Assembly (NCBI GenBank): GCA_011526045.1
Contig: WYBE01000047.1
Span: forward strand, 107,174 to 171,173
DNA from: Nevskiales bacterium
GTDB lineage: Bacteria; Pseudomonadota; Gammaproteobacteria; Steroidobacterales; GCA-2729495
DNA length: 64,000 nucleotides
Reading direction: 5' to 3'
Part shown: positions 27,231 to 35,062 of the stretch, piece by piece
Layout of the letters: every line of letters begins with the position of its first letter
Position numbering within the stretch: position 1 is the stretch's first letter
The notes under the pieces: generated by a model
Databases searched by the model: none
What the model saw: the letters and a program-made list of their open reading frames with translations, nothing else
Told to the model about the DNA's origin: nothing
Translations under genes and position numbers: made by a program

Positions 27231-28031
27231 TCAGAACCAGCCGCGCAGCCCAAATACGACCGCGGTGCGGGAGACGTCCGTTCCCGCGCGCCGCGCGATC
27301 CCGGCACTCGCGCCGAGCGCGCGGTGCCACTCTACCCCGATGTAAGGAGAGAACTGTCGGCGGATGTCGTAGCGGAGGCGAAGGCCGAAGTCCAAGTCGT
27401 TCGCGCCTTCACCGATGAATCTCGACACGTCTTTTTGCTCCGCCGCGTCGAGCCGGAGGTCGATCCGCGGTTCGAGCACGAGTCGCTGCGTCAGCAGGAG
27501 CTCGTAGGTGGCGATGAACGAAAACGAAACCTTGCCTTTGTCGCTGATGAACAGCGCCGGTTCGATCTCGAACCAGAATGGCGCGAGGCCTTCGAGTGCC
27601 AGGACGAGACGTCCGCGCGTTTCCCGGTCGGGACCGCTGTAGGTGCGGTCGAGCCTCAGCCCGGCTTGCACATCCCAAAACGGACGGATCAGCCGGCTGT
27701 AGAGTGCCTGCACTTCGAACTCACCCGATTTCGGACTGCGTCTGAGCTGCTCCACGTCGGTTTTCCACCAGAGTCGCTGGAAGTCCCCGCCGATCCAACC
27801 TTCCGCGTCGAATACGGCCGAGTCATCCACTTCGCCGGTGCGAAACTCCGCCCGCTCGATGAACGTGGCCACGTTTCTCATGTGATCCATCACGGGCATC
27901 TCCCAGCCTGGCGGCAGATTGTAGCCGTTGCGCGTTTGGGTTTGTGTCGGCTGCGTTTGCGCAAGGGTCACCGCGGCGACACCCAGCGCGCCGAGCACTG
28001 TGAAAAATCGAAGCAGCCATTTCGTTTTCAT
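27231..28031 (-). CDS. copB: Copper resistance outer-membrane protein CopB
   Basis: A 266-residue exported barrel protein. It shows the CopB features: signal peptide, the short segment PPGWEMPVMDHMRN, then strands such as GWIGGDFQRLWWKTD, EVQALYSRLIRPFWDVQAGLR, and a C-terminal Phe (VFGLRGWF). The Met/His-rich N-terminal repeat common in CopB is almost absent. The ATG at 28031 has AAGGA seven bases upstream and begins the signal peptide. It follows copA by 17 bases as in cop operons. The role is copper sequestration or export at the outer membrane. Confidence 0.9.
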   Translation of the reverse strand: MKTKWLLRFFTVLGALGVAAVTLAQTQPTQTQTRNGYNLPPGWEMPVMDHMRNVATFIERAEFRTGEVDDSAVFDAEGWIGGDFQRLWWKTDVEQLRRSPKSGEFEVQALYSRLIRPFWDVQAGLRLDRTYSGPDRETRGRLVLALEGLAPFWFEIEPALFISDKGKVSFSFIATYELLLTQRLVLEPRIDLRLDAAEQKDVSRFIGEGANDLDFGLRLRYDIRRQFSPYIGVEWHRALGASAGIARRAGTDVSRTAVVFGLRGWF

Positions 28032-28048
28032 GATGGTCCTTGGGCGCA

Positions 28049-30127
28049 TCACGCCACCGTGAAGACACGAAACATCCCCGCCTCCATGTGATATTGGAGA
28101 TGGCAGTGAAACGACCAGTTGCCCGGCGCGTCGGCCGTTACGAGCACGGAGATCTTTTCGCCAGGCTTCACCGTCACGGTGTGCTTGAGCGGCAGGAGTC
28201 CCTCCGCGCCGTTTTCCAGTTCCATGAACATGCCGTGCAAGTGCAACGGGTGCTCCATCATGGTCTGATTGATAAACGTGATTCGCACGCGCTCATTGAA
28301 GCGCAGCGGGATCGGCTCGGCTTCGGAGAATTTCTTCCCGTCGAAGCCCCAGATGAACCGCTCCATGTTGCCTGTCGCATTCAGGACGATCTCACGTGTC
28401 GGCGGCGGCACCGGTCGCTCGTGCAGGGCGACGAGATCACGATAAACAAGAACTCGCCATCCGTCTTCGCCGAGGCCCGTGCCCGGCTCGTGCGCGCGGC
28501 TCTGCGGCGACATCGCCATCATGCTGTTGGCCGGACCGAATTCGTTTTTCGGCATCTCCATCTCACCGTGCTTCATGCCTGGCATTCCCGACATGCCGGA
28601 CATCCCTGGTATTCCCCCGTGCGCCTCGGCGGGTGGCTTCGGCTGCTGCGGTTGAGCCTGTGAAGGCTGTTGCATTCCCTCATGCCCGGCGTGCGCTCCG
28701 GCGCCGGAAGGAGCCTGCGTTGGCGTGCCCGGCCTCGCGGACGAAGATCCTGCGCCGTGACCGGCATGCGCTCCGCCTCCACTTGCCGGAGGAGCAGAAG
28801 CAGCGGGCGTTGAGTTCCCCGCTCCCGCCGCCTGTGTGCCGTGAGCACTGTGGTCCATCGGCGCTCCGCTCGTGGCCGCTGGCGCTCGCGACTGTGGCTG
28901 TTGGTGCTGCATTGCGCCGTGCTGCATCGAACTCGACCCGCCCATTTCGTGGCCGCCCATCCCCATATCAGCCATCGTGCGCACGGGGCGTTTGCGGCGT
29001 GGCGGCACCTCGGCGGTCATTCCCTCGCGCGGGGCGAGCGCGCCGAGCGCATAGCCGCTGCGGTCCGTCGTCTCGGCGAACACACTGTAGGCTCTGTCGT
29101 CCTTCGGCTCGACGAGCACATCATACGTCTCGGCCGCGCCCATCCGAAATTCTTCCACCTCGACGGGTTTCACGTGCTGGCCATCCGCTTCGACCACGAT
29201 CATTTTCAGGCCGGGAATTCGCACATCGAAATGCGTCGTCGCGGCCGAGTTGATGAAGCGCAGTCGCACGCGTTCGCCCGGCCGGAAAATTCCCGTCCAA
29301 GGAGTCGCCGCGGGCCGGCCGTTCACCAGGTAGGTGAAATACGTTCCCGTCAGATCGGCGATGTCGGTCGGGTCCATGCGCATCTTCGCCCACTCCGACC
29401 ACTCGGACCACGTCTTTTTGAAACCTTTCGCGGAAACGTCGCCGAAAAAATCGCCCGCCGTCCTGCGCTGCAGGTTGGAGAAATTGCTCTGCTTTTTGAG
29501 CTTCGCGAACAACCCGTCCGGATCGGCGAAGGTCCAATCGGACAGAATCACGATGTGCTCGCGATCGTAGGGATACGGCTCGGGCTCCGCCGGGTGGAAA
29601 ACGAGCGGCCCATAGAATCCCTGCTGAAGCTGCCGCAAACCCGAGTGGCTGTGATACCAATACGTGCCGTATTGCTTGATTTGAAAACGATACGTGAACG
29701 TCTCGCCCGGATCGATGCCCTTGAAGCTCACGCCGGGCACACCGTCCATCTCCGCCGGCACGAGGATGCCGTGCCAATGGATCGAGCTGCGCTCGCGCAG
29801 CCGGTTCGTCACGCGCAGCTCCACGTCGTCGCCTTCACGAAAACGCAGCAGCGGCGCCGGCAGCGAGCCGTTGACCGTCACCGCGCGCCCCACGCGATCG
29901 CCGATTCGGTATTCCGTTTCGGCGATTACGAGATCGGCCGTCTTCAGTTCGCCCGTGCGCGGACGTGGCGCACTGGATGCGGGTCGGCCCTGTTCACTTT
30001 GCACTTGAGCGTAACCCGGCGCCAACCTCACAAGGCCGGCCCACATCGCTGCAGCCGTCGCGGTGCGCAGGAAGTCGCGGCGCGTGGCGAGCGAGACGTT
30101 GAAAAGCGAAAGCTTGGAGTGGGCCAT
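28049..30127 (-). CDS. copA: Periplasmic multicopper oxidase CopA (Cu(I) oxidase)
   Basis: A 692-residue enzyme with a Tat signal (TRRDFLRTA). Type 2/3 copper ligands are visible in HWHG, YHSHSG, HPLHLHG and in HCHLQYHMEAGMF at the C-terminus, where the last also holds the type 1 ligands. Three cupredoxin domains are covered. Between the second and third lies a long Met/His/Gly/Pro-rich insertion (around 385-545) with MGGHEMGG, MQHGAMQH and GMSGMSGMPGMKHGEMEMP, probably a copper-holding loop. CopA oxidises toxic Cu(I) to Cu(II) in the periplasm. It is cotranscribed with copB. Confidence 0.95.
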   Translation of the reverse strand: MAHSKLSLFNVSLATRRDFLRTATAAAMWAGLVRLAPGYAQVQSEQGRPASSAPRPRTGELKTADLVIAETEYRIGDRVGRAVTVNGSLPAPLLRFREGDDVELRVTNRLRERSSIHWHGILVPAEMDGVPGVSFKGIDPGETFTYRFQIKQYGTYWYHSHSGLRQLQQGFYGPLVFHPAEPEPYPYDREHIVILSDWTFADPDGLFAKLKKQSNFSNLQRRTAGDFFGDVSAKGFKKTWSEWSEWAKMRMDPTDIADLTGTYFTYLVNGRPAATPWTGIFRPGERVRLRFINSAATTHFDVRIPGLKMIVVEADGQHVKPVEVEEFRMGAAETYDVLVEPKDDRAYSVFAETTDRSGYALGALAPREGMTAEVPPRRKRPVRTMADMGMGGHEMGGSSSMQHGAMQHQQPQSRAPAATSGAPMDHSAHGTQAAGAGNSTPAASAPPASGGGAHAGHGAGSSSARPGTPTQAPSGAGAHAGHEGMQQPSQAQPQQPKPPAEAHGGIPGMSGMSGMPGMKHGEMEMPKNEFGPANSMMAMSPQSRAHEPGTGLGEDGWRVLVYRDLVALHERPVPPPTREIVLNATGNMERFIWGFDGKKFSEAEPIPLRFNERVRITFINQTMMEHPLHLHGMFMELENGAEGLLPLKHTVTVKPGEKISVLVTADAPGNWSFHCHLQYHMEAGMFRVFTVA

Positions 30128-30162
30128 GAGGTTAGAATTGTAACCGGTCCAAACGCGGACAG

Positions 30163-30178
30163 CCGGCGCGGGCGCCGG
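30163..30178. terminator. GC-rich hairpin between the truncated DUF4440 gene and copA
   Basis: CCGGCG-CGGG-CGCCGG forms a short perfect stem in the 67-base gap. There is no T-run, so termination is only possible, not shown. Confidence 0.35.
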
Positions 30179-30194
30179 TTCATTACACTACCCA

Positions 30195-30584
30195 TTACCG
30201 AAGAAGCGCGTTGCCCGGGGGTTGCCCGACTTGCGGCAAATGCTTCAGGGCTACCAGCGTGTCTCGACCGTCACGAGCGCGGTTATGACTGCCGACGGAG
30301 CACCCTCGCGCGTGTAGCTGAGCAGCATTCGCGCGGGCGAAGTATCGGATAACAATGTCACGCGCGGGAAACGTGCCCTCGACGCCACCGGACTCGAACA
30401 CCTGCGCGTCCGCGGTGAAGAGCTTCGTGGCCGGCGCGGCGTCGAGTTTTTCGAGCGCGGTCTTGTAGGCTTTAAGCACGGCCTTCACGGCCGCGACATC
30501 GGCCGATTCGGCAGCACGAGCGGTAGCGAGCGCGAGGCCGACACACGCGAACGCAACGAGGAGCCACATAGAGTGAGTTTTCAT
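30195..30584 (-). CDS. Exported SnoaL/DUF4440-like protein with aberrant C-terminus
   Basis: A 129-residue protein. The first 70 residues are a signal peptide plus a DUF4440-like start (VAAVKAVLKAYKTALEKLDAAPATKLFTADAQVFESGGVEGTF). From about residue 75 the sequence turns into a low-complexity basic run (QLHARGCSVGSHNRARDGRD) unlike the family, which normally has another 50-60 beta-rich residues. Another frame of the same stretch encodes LLSDTSPARMLLSYTREG, reading more like a protein. A deletion or frameshift has probably joined two gene ends, so the product may be nonfunctional. The start overlaps the methyltransferase stop. Confidence 0.5.
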   Translation of the reverse strand: MKTHSMWLLVAFACVGLALATARAAESADVAAVKAVLKAYKTALEKLDAAPATKLFTADAQVFESGGVEGTFPARDIVIRYFARANAAQLHARGCSVGSHNRARDGRDTLVALKHLPQVGQPPGNALLR

Positions 30585-31375
30585 GGGAAATTTCCGGGAG
30601 GCATTACAACTTCGCAGCCTGACGCTGGCGACGATGGCGCCTTGCGCCGGCCCTTGACCGCCAGGCATTCGAGGTGCGAGCCGCTCCATAACGCCGAGCG
30701 GCAGTCATTCGTCGCGATGCTGAAATCGGTGAAACCGCCCGCGCGCACCGCCGAGTCGAGCTCCTCATGGGTCATCGTCAATACCGGCAGTCGTGCCGCT
30801 CGCTCCTCGAGCCTCTGCCTGAGCCGTCGCGGCAACCATGGCTGCACCACCCGTTTGATTCTGCGACGCGCGGCGGTGAGCGGCGGATCATCGGCCGATT
30901 CGATCGTATCGAAATATAGCCGCCCGTCGTGGCCGAGCCATCGGTGGAATTTTCGACAAAGCTCGTCGGTGAGTTGCGCGCCATGGCCAAACACGCCGAA
31001 GCAGTAGATGAGATCGAACATCTCCGACGGAAACGTGTGCTCGTAGATGTTGCGCTGAAGTAGACGTATCGTTTTCGCCGAGATCTCATCGCTCCTAACC
31101 GGCTTCTCCGCTGCGCGCAGCATTTCCGCCGAAATATCGACGCCGACCAGAAGCTCCACATTCGTGAGGCAATGGAAATACCGGCCCGTTCCGCATCCGA
31201 CATCCAGCACATGGATTGACCGTCCAAACGATGAGGTGATGCGGGCGAGGTTCCCGCAAATTCTGCGATGATTGGCTGTGCCGACTTCGAACTCGTCGTC
31301 ACGGCGATATTGCTCAGCCGCCTCCTCGTAGGAGGCAGCGAGCTGTTTTTCGAAAATCCGAAAATCGACCGCCAT
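30581..31375 (-). CDS. Class I SAM-dependent methyltransferase
   Basis: A 264-residue protein. SAM motif I is VLDVGCGTGRYF (about 56-67), the acidic loop is LLVGVDISAEML, and motif IV is MFDLIYCFGVFGH. The C-terminal part holds a Pro/Arg-rich segment and ends with a Cys/Met tail. The start at 31375 is the first Met before the conserved region. The substrate cannot be predicted. It lies between copA-linked and metal-binding genes, and a second, different methyltransferase (FkbM type) lies in the same cluster. Confidence 0.8.
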   Translation of the reverse strand: MAVDFRIFEKQLAASYEEAAEQYRRDDEFEVGTANHRRICGNLARITSSFGRSIHVLDVGCGTGRYFHCLTNVELLVGVDISAEMLRAAEKPVRSDEISAKTIRLLQRNIYEHTFPSEMFDLIYCFGVFGHGAQLTDELCRKFHRWLGHDGRLYFDTIESADDPPLTAARRRIKRVVQPWLPRRLRQRLEERAARLPVLTMTHEELDSAVRAGGFTDFSIATNDCRSALWSGSHLECLAVKGRRKAPSSPASGCEVVMPPGNFP

Positions 31376-31433
31376 TGCTAACAAGCGTGCAGATCCAGAA
31401 ACGCGCTGCTGGTGCACCGCCCCCCGAATTCGC

Positions 31434-32801
31434 TCAGGTTTTCTTGGGCACAAGTTTCATGCCACCGCACTTCGTGCACGTGGCGCTGGCGGTCTTCGAT
31501 GTGACATCCGGGTGCATCGGACACCAGTAGAGCGACGCGGCTGCGGCCACAGTGCTGGGTTCATCAACCACGTTGATGCCGAAGCCCGCGAACTTGTCCT
31601 TCCCGCCGATCTGCACCTGGACATAGAAGCGGTAATAACCCGCCGCCGCGGGCGCGATGTGGAAGTCGAGCACCGAGCCGCCGCGCTGGCTGTCGCTCGT
31701 CGGCTCCACGCCGAGCGGATGCACGTGCAGCACGGTCTTGAGATCGGGCGTGAAGCCGACGCCGTGGGCAAACGCGCCCATCAGCGGCTCGAGGTTTTTC
31801 GCCGGTGAGCCGTCCGGCTTGGTCACATTGACTTTCACCATCGCGCCGCCTTCGAGCGGAATCTTGCCACCTTCGATGTTCAGGGCGAAGCGATAGCCAT
31901 CGACCGTCACACTCTGCAGCGCCGTCTGCTCGATTCCGCGGGGCGCACCCGACACTTTCACCATGCCGCGGGCGTATTCCTGCAGCTTGGTTTCGGTCGG
32001 CAGCAAGTCGGCGAACACAACGTATTCGCCGCCGGCGAGCGGCGAGAACGTGAACGACCACACGCCTGGCGCCGTCTCGACGGGGTGCTCATGATGATAA
32101 TCGCTCAGGCTTGGATCGACGATGAGCAGGTGAACCCTCTTCGTGTGCGCGACCTCCAGATCGGCGGCCGTGACAGCTTTCCCGGTCTTCTTGTTGGTGA
32201 GCCGCACTGCAATCTGCGCCGGCTTTCCGGCGGCGAGCTCGCTCGCGTTCGCGTTGAGGACTTCAAGCGCTGTCGTCGGCACTGCCGCACTCGCGTGGCT
32301 GTGCCCCGGCCCGCCGTGCGCGCCGTGGTCGGCGACGGCGACGGGCGGAGTCGCCGCAATCTCGGCCGGATACTGCGACGCGAGCACTTTCAGCAGCGCT
32401 TCGATGCTCTTGAGCTGTTTCTCGGTCGCGGCCTGGTTCTTCTCGTCGGCGGCGTCGTGCGCTGCATCGAGCGCCTTCGCGAGATTGTTAGCCGCGCCTT
32501 CGACGCGCTTCAGCTTGTCGGTCGGGAGATCTTTCGAGACGGCGGGCAACGCCTTGACGACAGCCGTGAGCGTCTCGGTGACGCCATGCACGGCGTCGAG
32601 GTTTTTGCCTTCGACGAGGCTCGCAAGCTTCGCGCGCAGACCGTTGATCTGGCCCCACGCTTCCGAGGTGGAGGCCGGCGCCGCTGGTGTGGCGTGAGAG
32701 GGCTCGTGCGCCGCGGCTTTTTCGGCGGCACGGGAGGGAACGCTGAGCAGCGCCGCACCGAGTGCGAGCGCCGCAATTCGGAGATGTGGGAGGGAATTCA
32801 C
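31434..32801 (-). CDS. Exported heavy-metal-binding protein with helical domain and YHS-like tail
   Basis: A 455-residue protein from a GTG at 32801 where a signal peptide begins (LRIAALALGAALLSVPSRA). An in-frame GTG at 32900 would overlap the upstream gene by 35 bases. An N-terminal helical domain closely resembles the whole protein encoded at 32866-33351 (shared KDLPTDKLKRVEG and AKALDAAHDAAD). A beta-rich middle with His clusters follows (DHGAHGGPGHSHA; DYHHEHPVE). The C-terminal metal-binding zinc ribbon is YWCPMHPDVTSKTASATCTKCGG. Role: periplasmic metal binding; the exact ion is unknown. Confidence 0.75.
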   Translation of the reverse strand: MNSLPHLRIAALALGAALLSVPSRAAEKAAAHEPSHATPAAPASTSEAWGQINGLRAKLASLVEGKNLDAVHGVTETLTAVVKALPAVSKDLPTDKLKRVEGAANNLAKALDAAHDAADEKNQAATEKQLKSIEALLKVLASQYPAEIAATPPVAVADHGAHGGPGHSHASAAVPTTALEVLNANASELAAGKPAQIAVRLTNKKTGKAVTAADLEVAHTKRVHLLIVDPSLSDYHHEHPVETAPGVWSFTFSPLAGGEYVVFADLLPTETKLQEYARGMVKVSGAPRGIEQTALQSVTVDGYRFALNIEGGKIPLEGGAMVKVNVTKPDGSPAKNLEPLMGAFAHGVGFTPDLKTVLHVHPLGVEPTSDSQRGGSVLDFHIAPAAAGYYRFYVQVQIGGKDKFAGFGINVVDEPSTVAAAASLYWCPMHPDVTSKTASATCTKCGGMKLVPKKT

Positions 32802-32865
32802 GGAAAAAATCGGGCGGCGCTCCACCACGGCAACACGGCGAGCGTCGAGGTTGGTGAGTTGAATC

Positions 32866-33351
32866 TCAGTGTTCGTGGCCGCTCTTCTTCGCGGCGCCAC
32901 CGGCGCCGTATTGCGCCGAGATCATCGCGATGAGCGAATCGACGGTCTTCAACTGTTTCTCGGAATTGGCCTGGTTGCCGTCGTCCGCGGCGTCGTGCAA
33001 TGCATCGAGCGCCTTGGCCAGATTCTTCACGGAGCCCTCGACTCGCTTGGCCTTGTCCGCGGGTAGATCTTTTGAGAGGCCGGGCAGCGCGTTGGCCGCC
33101 GCCGTGAGTTTCTCCGTCGTCTCGTGGACGGACTTGAGCTGCTTGCCTTTCACCTGCGCGGTGAGCTCGGCGTGAATCTTGTGGATAGTTTCCAGCGCGG
33201 CGGCGGATGAGGTAGGCTTGGCCATTTCGGAGTGACCATGCTCGCCATGTTCTTTCTTTTGCTCGGCGGCGCGGAGCGCGGGCTGGCTGATCAACAGAAA
33301 CGCGCCGGCAAACAGCGCGGCGGCGCGGAGGAGCTTATGTTCGGTTTTCAT
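32866..33351 (-). CDS. Exported helical protein with His-rich ends
   Basis: A 161-residue protein: a signal peptide, a His/Glu-rich segment (KKEHGEHGHSEM), a helical repeat domain (SVHETTEKLTAAANALPGLSKDLPADKAKRVEG, AKALDALHDAADDGNQA) and a C-terminal GHEH. It is a near duplicate of the N-terminal domain of the adjacent 455-residue protein, so the two arose by duplication. No named family. The His clusters point to metal binding in the periplasm. Confidence 0.65.
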   Translation of the reverse strand: MKTEHKLLRAAALFAGAFLLISQPALRAAEQKKEHGEHGHSEMAKPTSSAAALETIHKIHAELTAQVKGKQLKSVHETTEKLTAAANALPGLSKDLPADKAKRVEGSVKNLAKALDALHDAADDGNQANSEKQLKTVDSLIAMISAQYGAGGAAKKSGHEH

Positions 33352-33763
33352 TTTGATCTTGGTTGTGAGTTTCGGACGTGGAAAGCGTCTCGCGCAATGC
33401 GAGCACCAGGGATTCGTGGACGAATGGCCTGTGCAGAATGCGTGCGACCCCGAGCCGCTCCGCCTCCGCGGACTCGGAGCGGTCGATGTGACCGACGAGC
33501 AGGATCGCCGGTCCGGCGAAACCGCGCTCGCGCAACGACGCGAGCAGCATCAAGCCTGGCAAGCCGAGCGGCGCGCGATCGGTGACGAGCACGTCGAAGT
33601 GCAACTCGGTATTGAACGCGTGCAGCGCCGCATCGCTGCTGCGAAACGCGCGCACCGTCCAGCCGTCGCGCTCGAGCAACCCCACTTTGCCCGAAGGACG
33701 CTCCGGCGCAACGAGCAGCACCACGCGGCGAACACTCGGCGAACTGGCGGCGGATGCGGGCAT
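33335..33763 (-). CDS. Degenerate stand-alone receiver-like protein
   Basis: A 142-residue protein with a CheY-like fold. VVLLVAPERP replaces the usual acidic pocket. The phosphoacceptor region FDVLVTDRAPLGLPGLMLL keeps an Asp, but the usual Lys is replaced (ILHRPF in place of KP). No output domain is present. It overlaps the His-rich gene by 17 bases and follows the FkbM fusion gene by 27, so it belongs to the RND operon. Phosphorylation is doubtful. Confidence 0.65.
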   Translation of the reverse strand: MPASAASSPSVRRVVLLVAPERPSGKVGLLERDGWTVRAFRSSDAALHAFNTELHFDVLVTDRAPLGLPGLMLLASLRERGFAGPAILLVGHIDRSESAEAERLGVARILHRPFVHESLVLALRETLSTSETHNQDQNENRT

Positions 33764-33790
33764 GACTCGGCTGGTATCGGTTCGGCATAA

Positions 33791-35062
33791 TCAAGTCGCG
33801 GCCACGAAGTTGAAAGCGCTGCACAGCATCACCAGCGGACCGTAGAGCGCACGATGGATGTGATCCGCGTCCACGCATTTGCTGGTTTGCGTAAGATCGA
33901 TTTTGCGCACTTCGGGCCGGATGCGCTCAAATAACTCGGACAGCACTTCCGGTGGCCGTGGCGAGAGCAGGTAATTCAAAAACAGCAGATTTCCGCGCAC
34001 CACTGGTTGCAGCTCGGACGTCGGGCGCAGTCCTCGATCGGTTATGGGATAGAACTGATATCCGAGCTCGCGCAGGAAGGCCTGGTAATCGGGCGCTGAC
34101 TTGACTGCGACCTCGACAATGATGTCAGGCCGATGCGCGACGATGGTATTGCAAGCACCGCGGAAAAACGCGTCCTCCGCACCTTCGACGTCGACCTTCA
34201 ATGTCAGCCGGCCCGAGAGCGGACGCGATTTCAGGTAAGAATCGAGCGTGGTGGTTTGCACCTGAATCGGCGGTCGCTCGTGAAACGCGAAATCGCTCCG
34301 CAACGACGCGCTCATATCGGAGTCGGCAAGATAGAGCGGCGCCGCCCCGGCAGCATCGGACAATGCGAGCGACTCGCAAGCGACATGGCGAAAACCGTTG
34401 CACGCGGCATTCTTCGTCAACAGGGCGTGATTTTTCGGATTCGGCTCGAAAGCGATCACGCGAAGGCTCGGCTTCTGCGCCGCAATGAGCAGTGAGAAGA
34501 ACCCGACATTGGCGCCAACATCGACGAAGGTATCGCCGGGCCATATTAACTCACGCATCACCAGGCTCGTGATCGGCTCGTAGAATGCCGCTCCCTTCCA
34601 AAATACCTGAAAGCTCAGATAATTTTCACCGACGCTCGCCAGCCTGAAGCTCGTGCCATCAGGCACCTGCACTCGCGCGATCCGGTCGCGGAACCATTCT
34701 TTTTTGGTGCGCATGCCGAACCGCGCGAGCGGTCGCGTCGCGGCCGGAAACAAGTTACAGACCTGAAACAGGCACTCACCTGCCGCGCGTTTCACGAGCC
34801 CCGGCGAGGCTGCGCCGCCGCTTTCGATTTCGTCCGCGTCGATCGGCACATCCGACGGGTGAAAACCCGCGGTCACGGCCGCTTGCCGGATGCGGACCGG
34901 CGTCACCACATCTGGCAAATATGCGACGTCGACGCGACGCCGCACAGGATCGACCTCGATTGACTCGATCCCTGCCAGCGGACCAAGGGCATCTCTGAGC
35001 GACTGCTCTGCGGCATCGCTCAAATGCTCGACGAAAAAATGTGTCTGCATTACGCGCTTCAT
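33791..35062 (-). CDS. HMA-like domain fused to FkbM-family methyltransferase
   Basis: A 423-residue protein. Residues 6-75 have the length and strand/helix rhythm of a heavy-metal-associated domain ([53 protein letters not shown]) but lack the CxxC pair. Residues from about 175 form an FkbM methyltransferase: SAM motif [14 protein letters not shown] (179-192) and [16 protein letters not shown] (about 288-303). Its start overlaps the RND pump stop (ATGA). A methyltransferase with a metal-domain-like head cotranscribed with an efflux pump is unusual and its substrate is unknown. Confidence 0.75.
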   Translation of the reverse strand: MKRVMQTHFFVEHLSDAAEQSLRDALGPLAGIESIEVDPVRRRVDVAYLPDVVTPVRIRQAAVTAGFHPSDVPIDADEIESGGAASPGLVKRAAGECLFQVCNLFPAATRPLARFGMRTKKEWFRDRIARVQVPDGTSFRLASVGENYLSFQVFWKGAAFYEPITSLVMRELIWPGDTFVDVGANVGFFSLLIAAQKPSLRVIAFEPNPKNHALLTKNAACNGFRHVACESLALSDAAGAAPLYLADSDMSASLRSDFAFHERPPIQVQTTTLDSYLKSRPLSGRLTLKVDVEGAEDAFFRGACNTIVAHRPDIIVEVAVKSAPDYQAFLRELGYQFYPITDRGLRPTSELQPVVRGNLLFLNYLLSPRPPEVLSELFERIRPEVRKIDLTQTSKCVDADHIHRALYGPLVMLCSAFNFVAAT

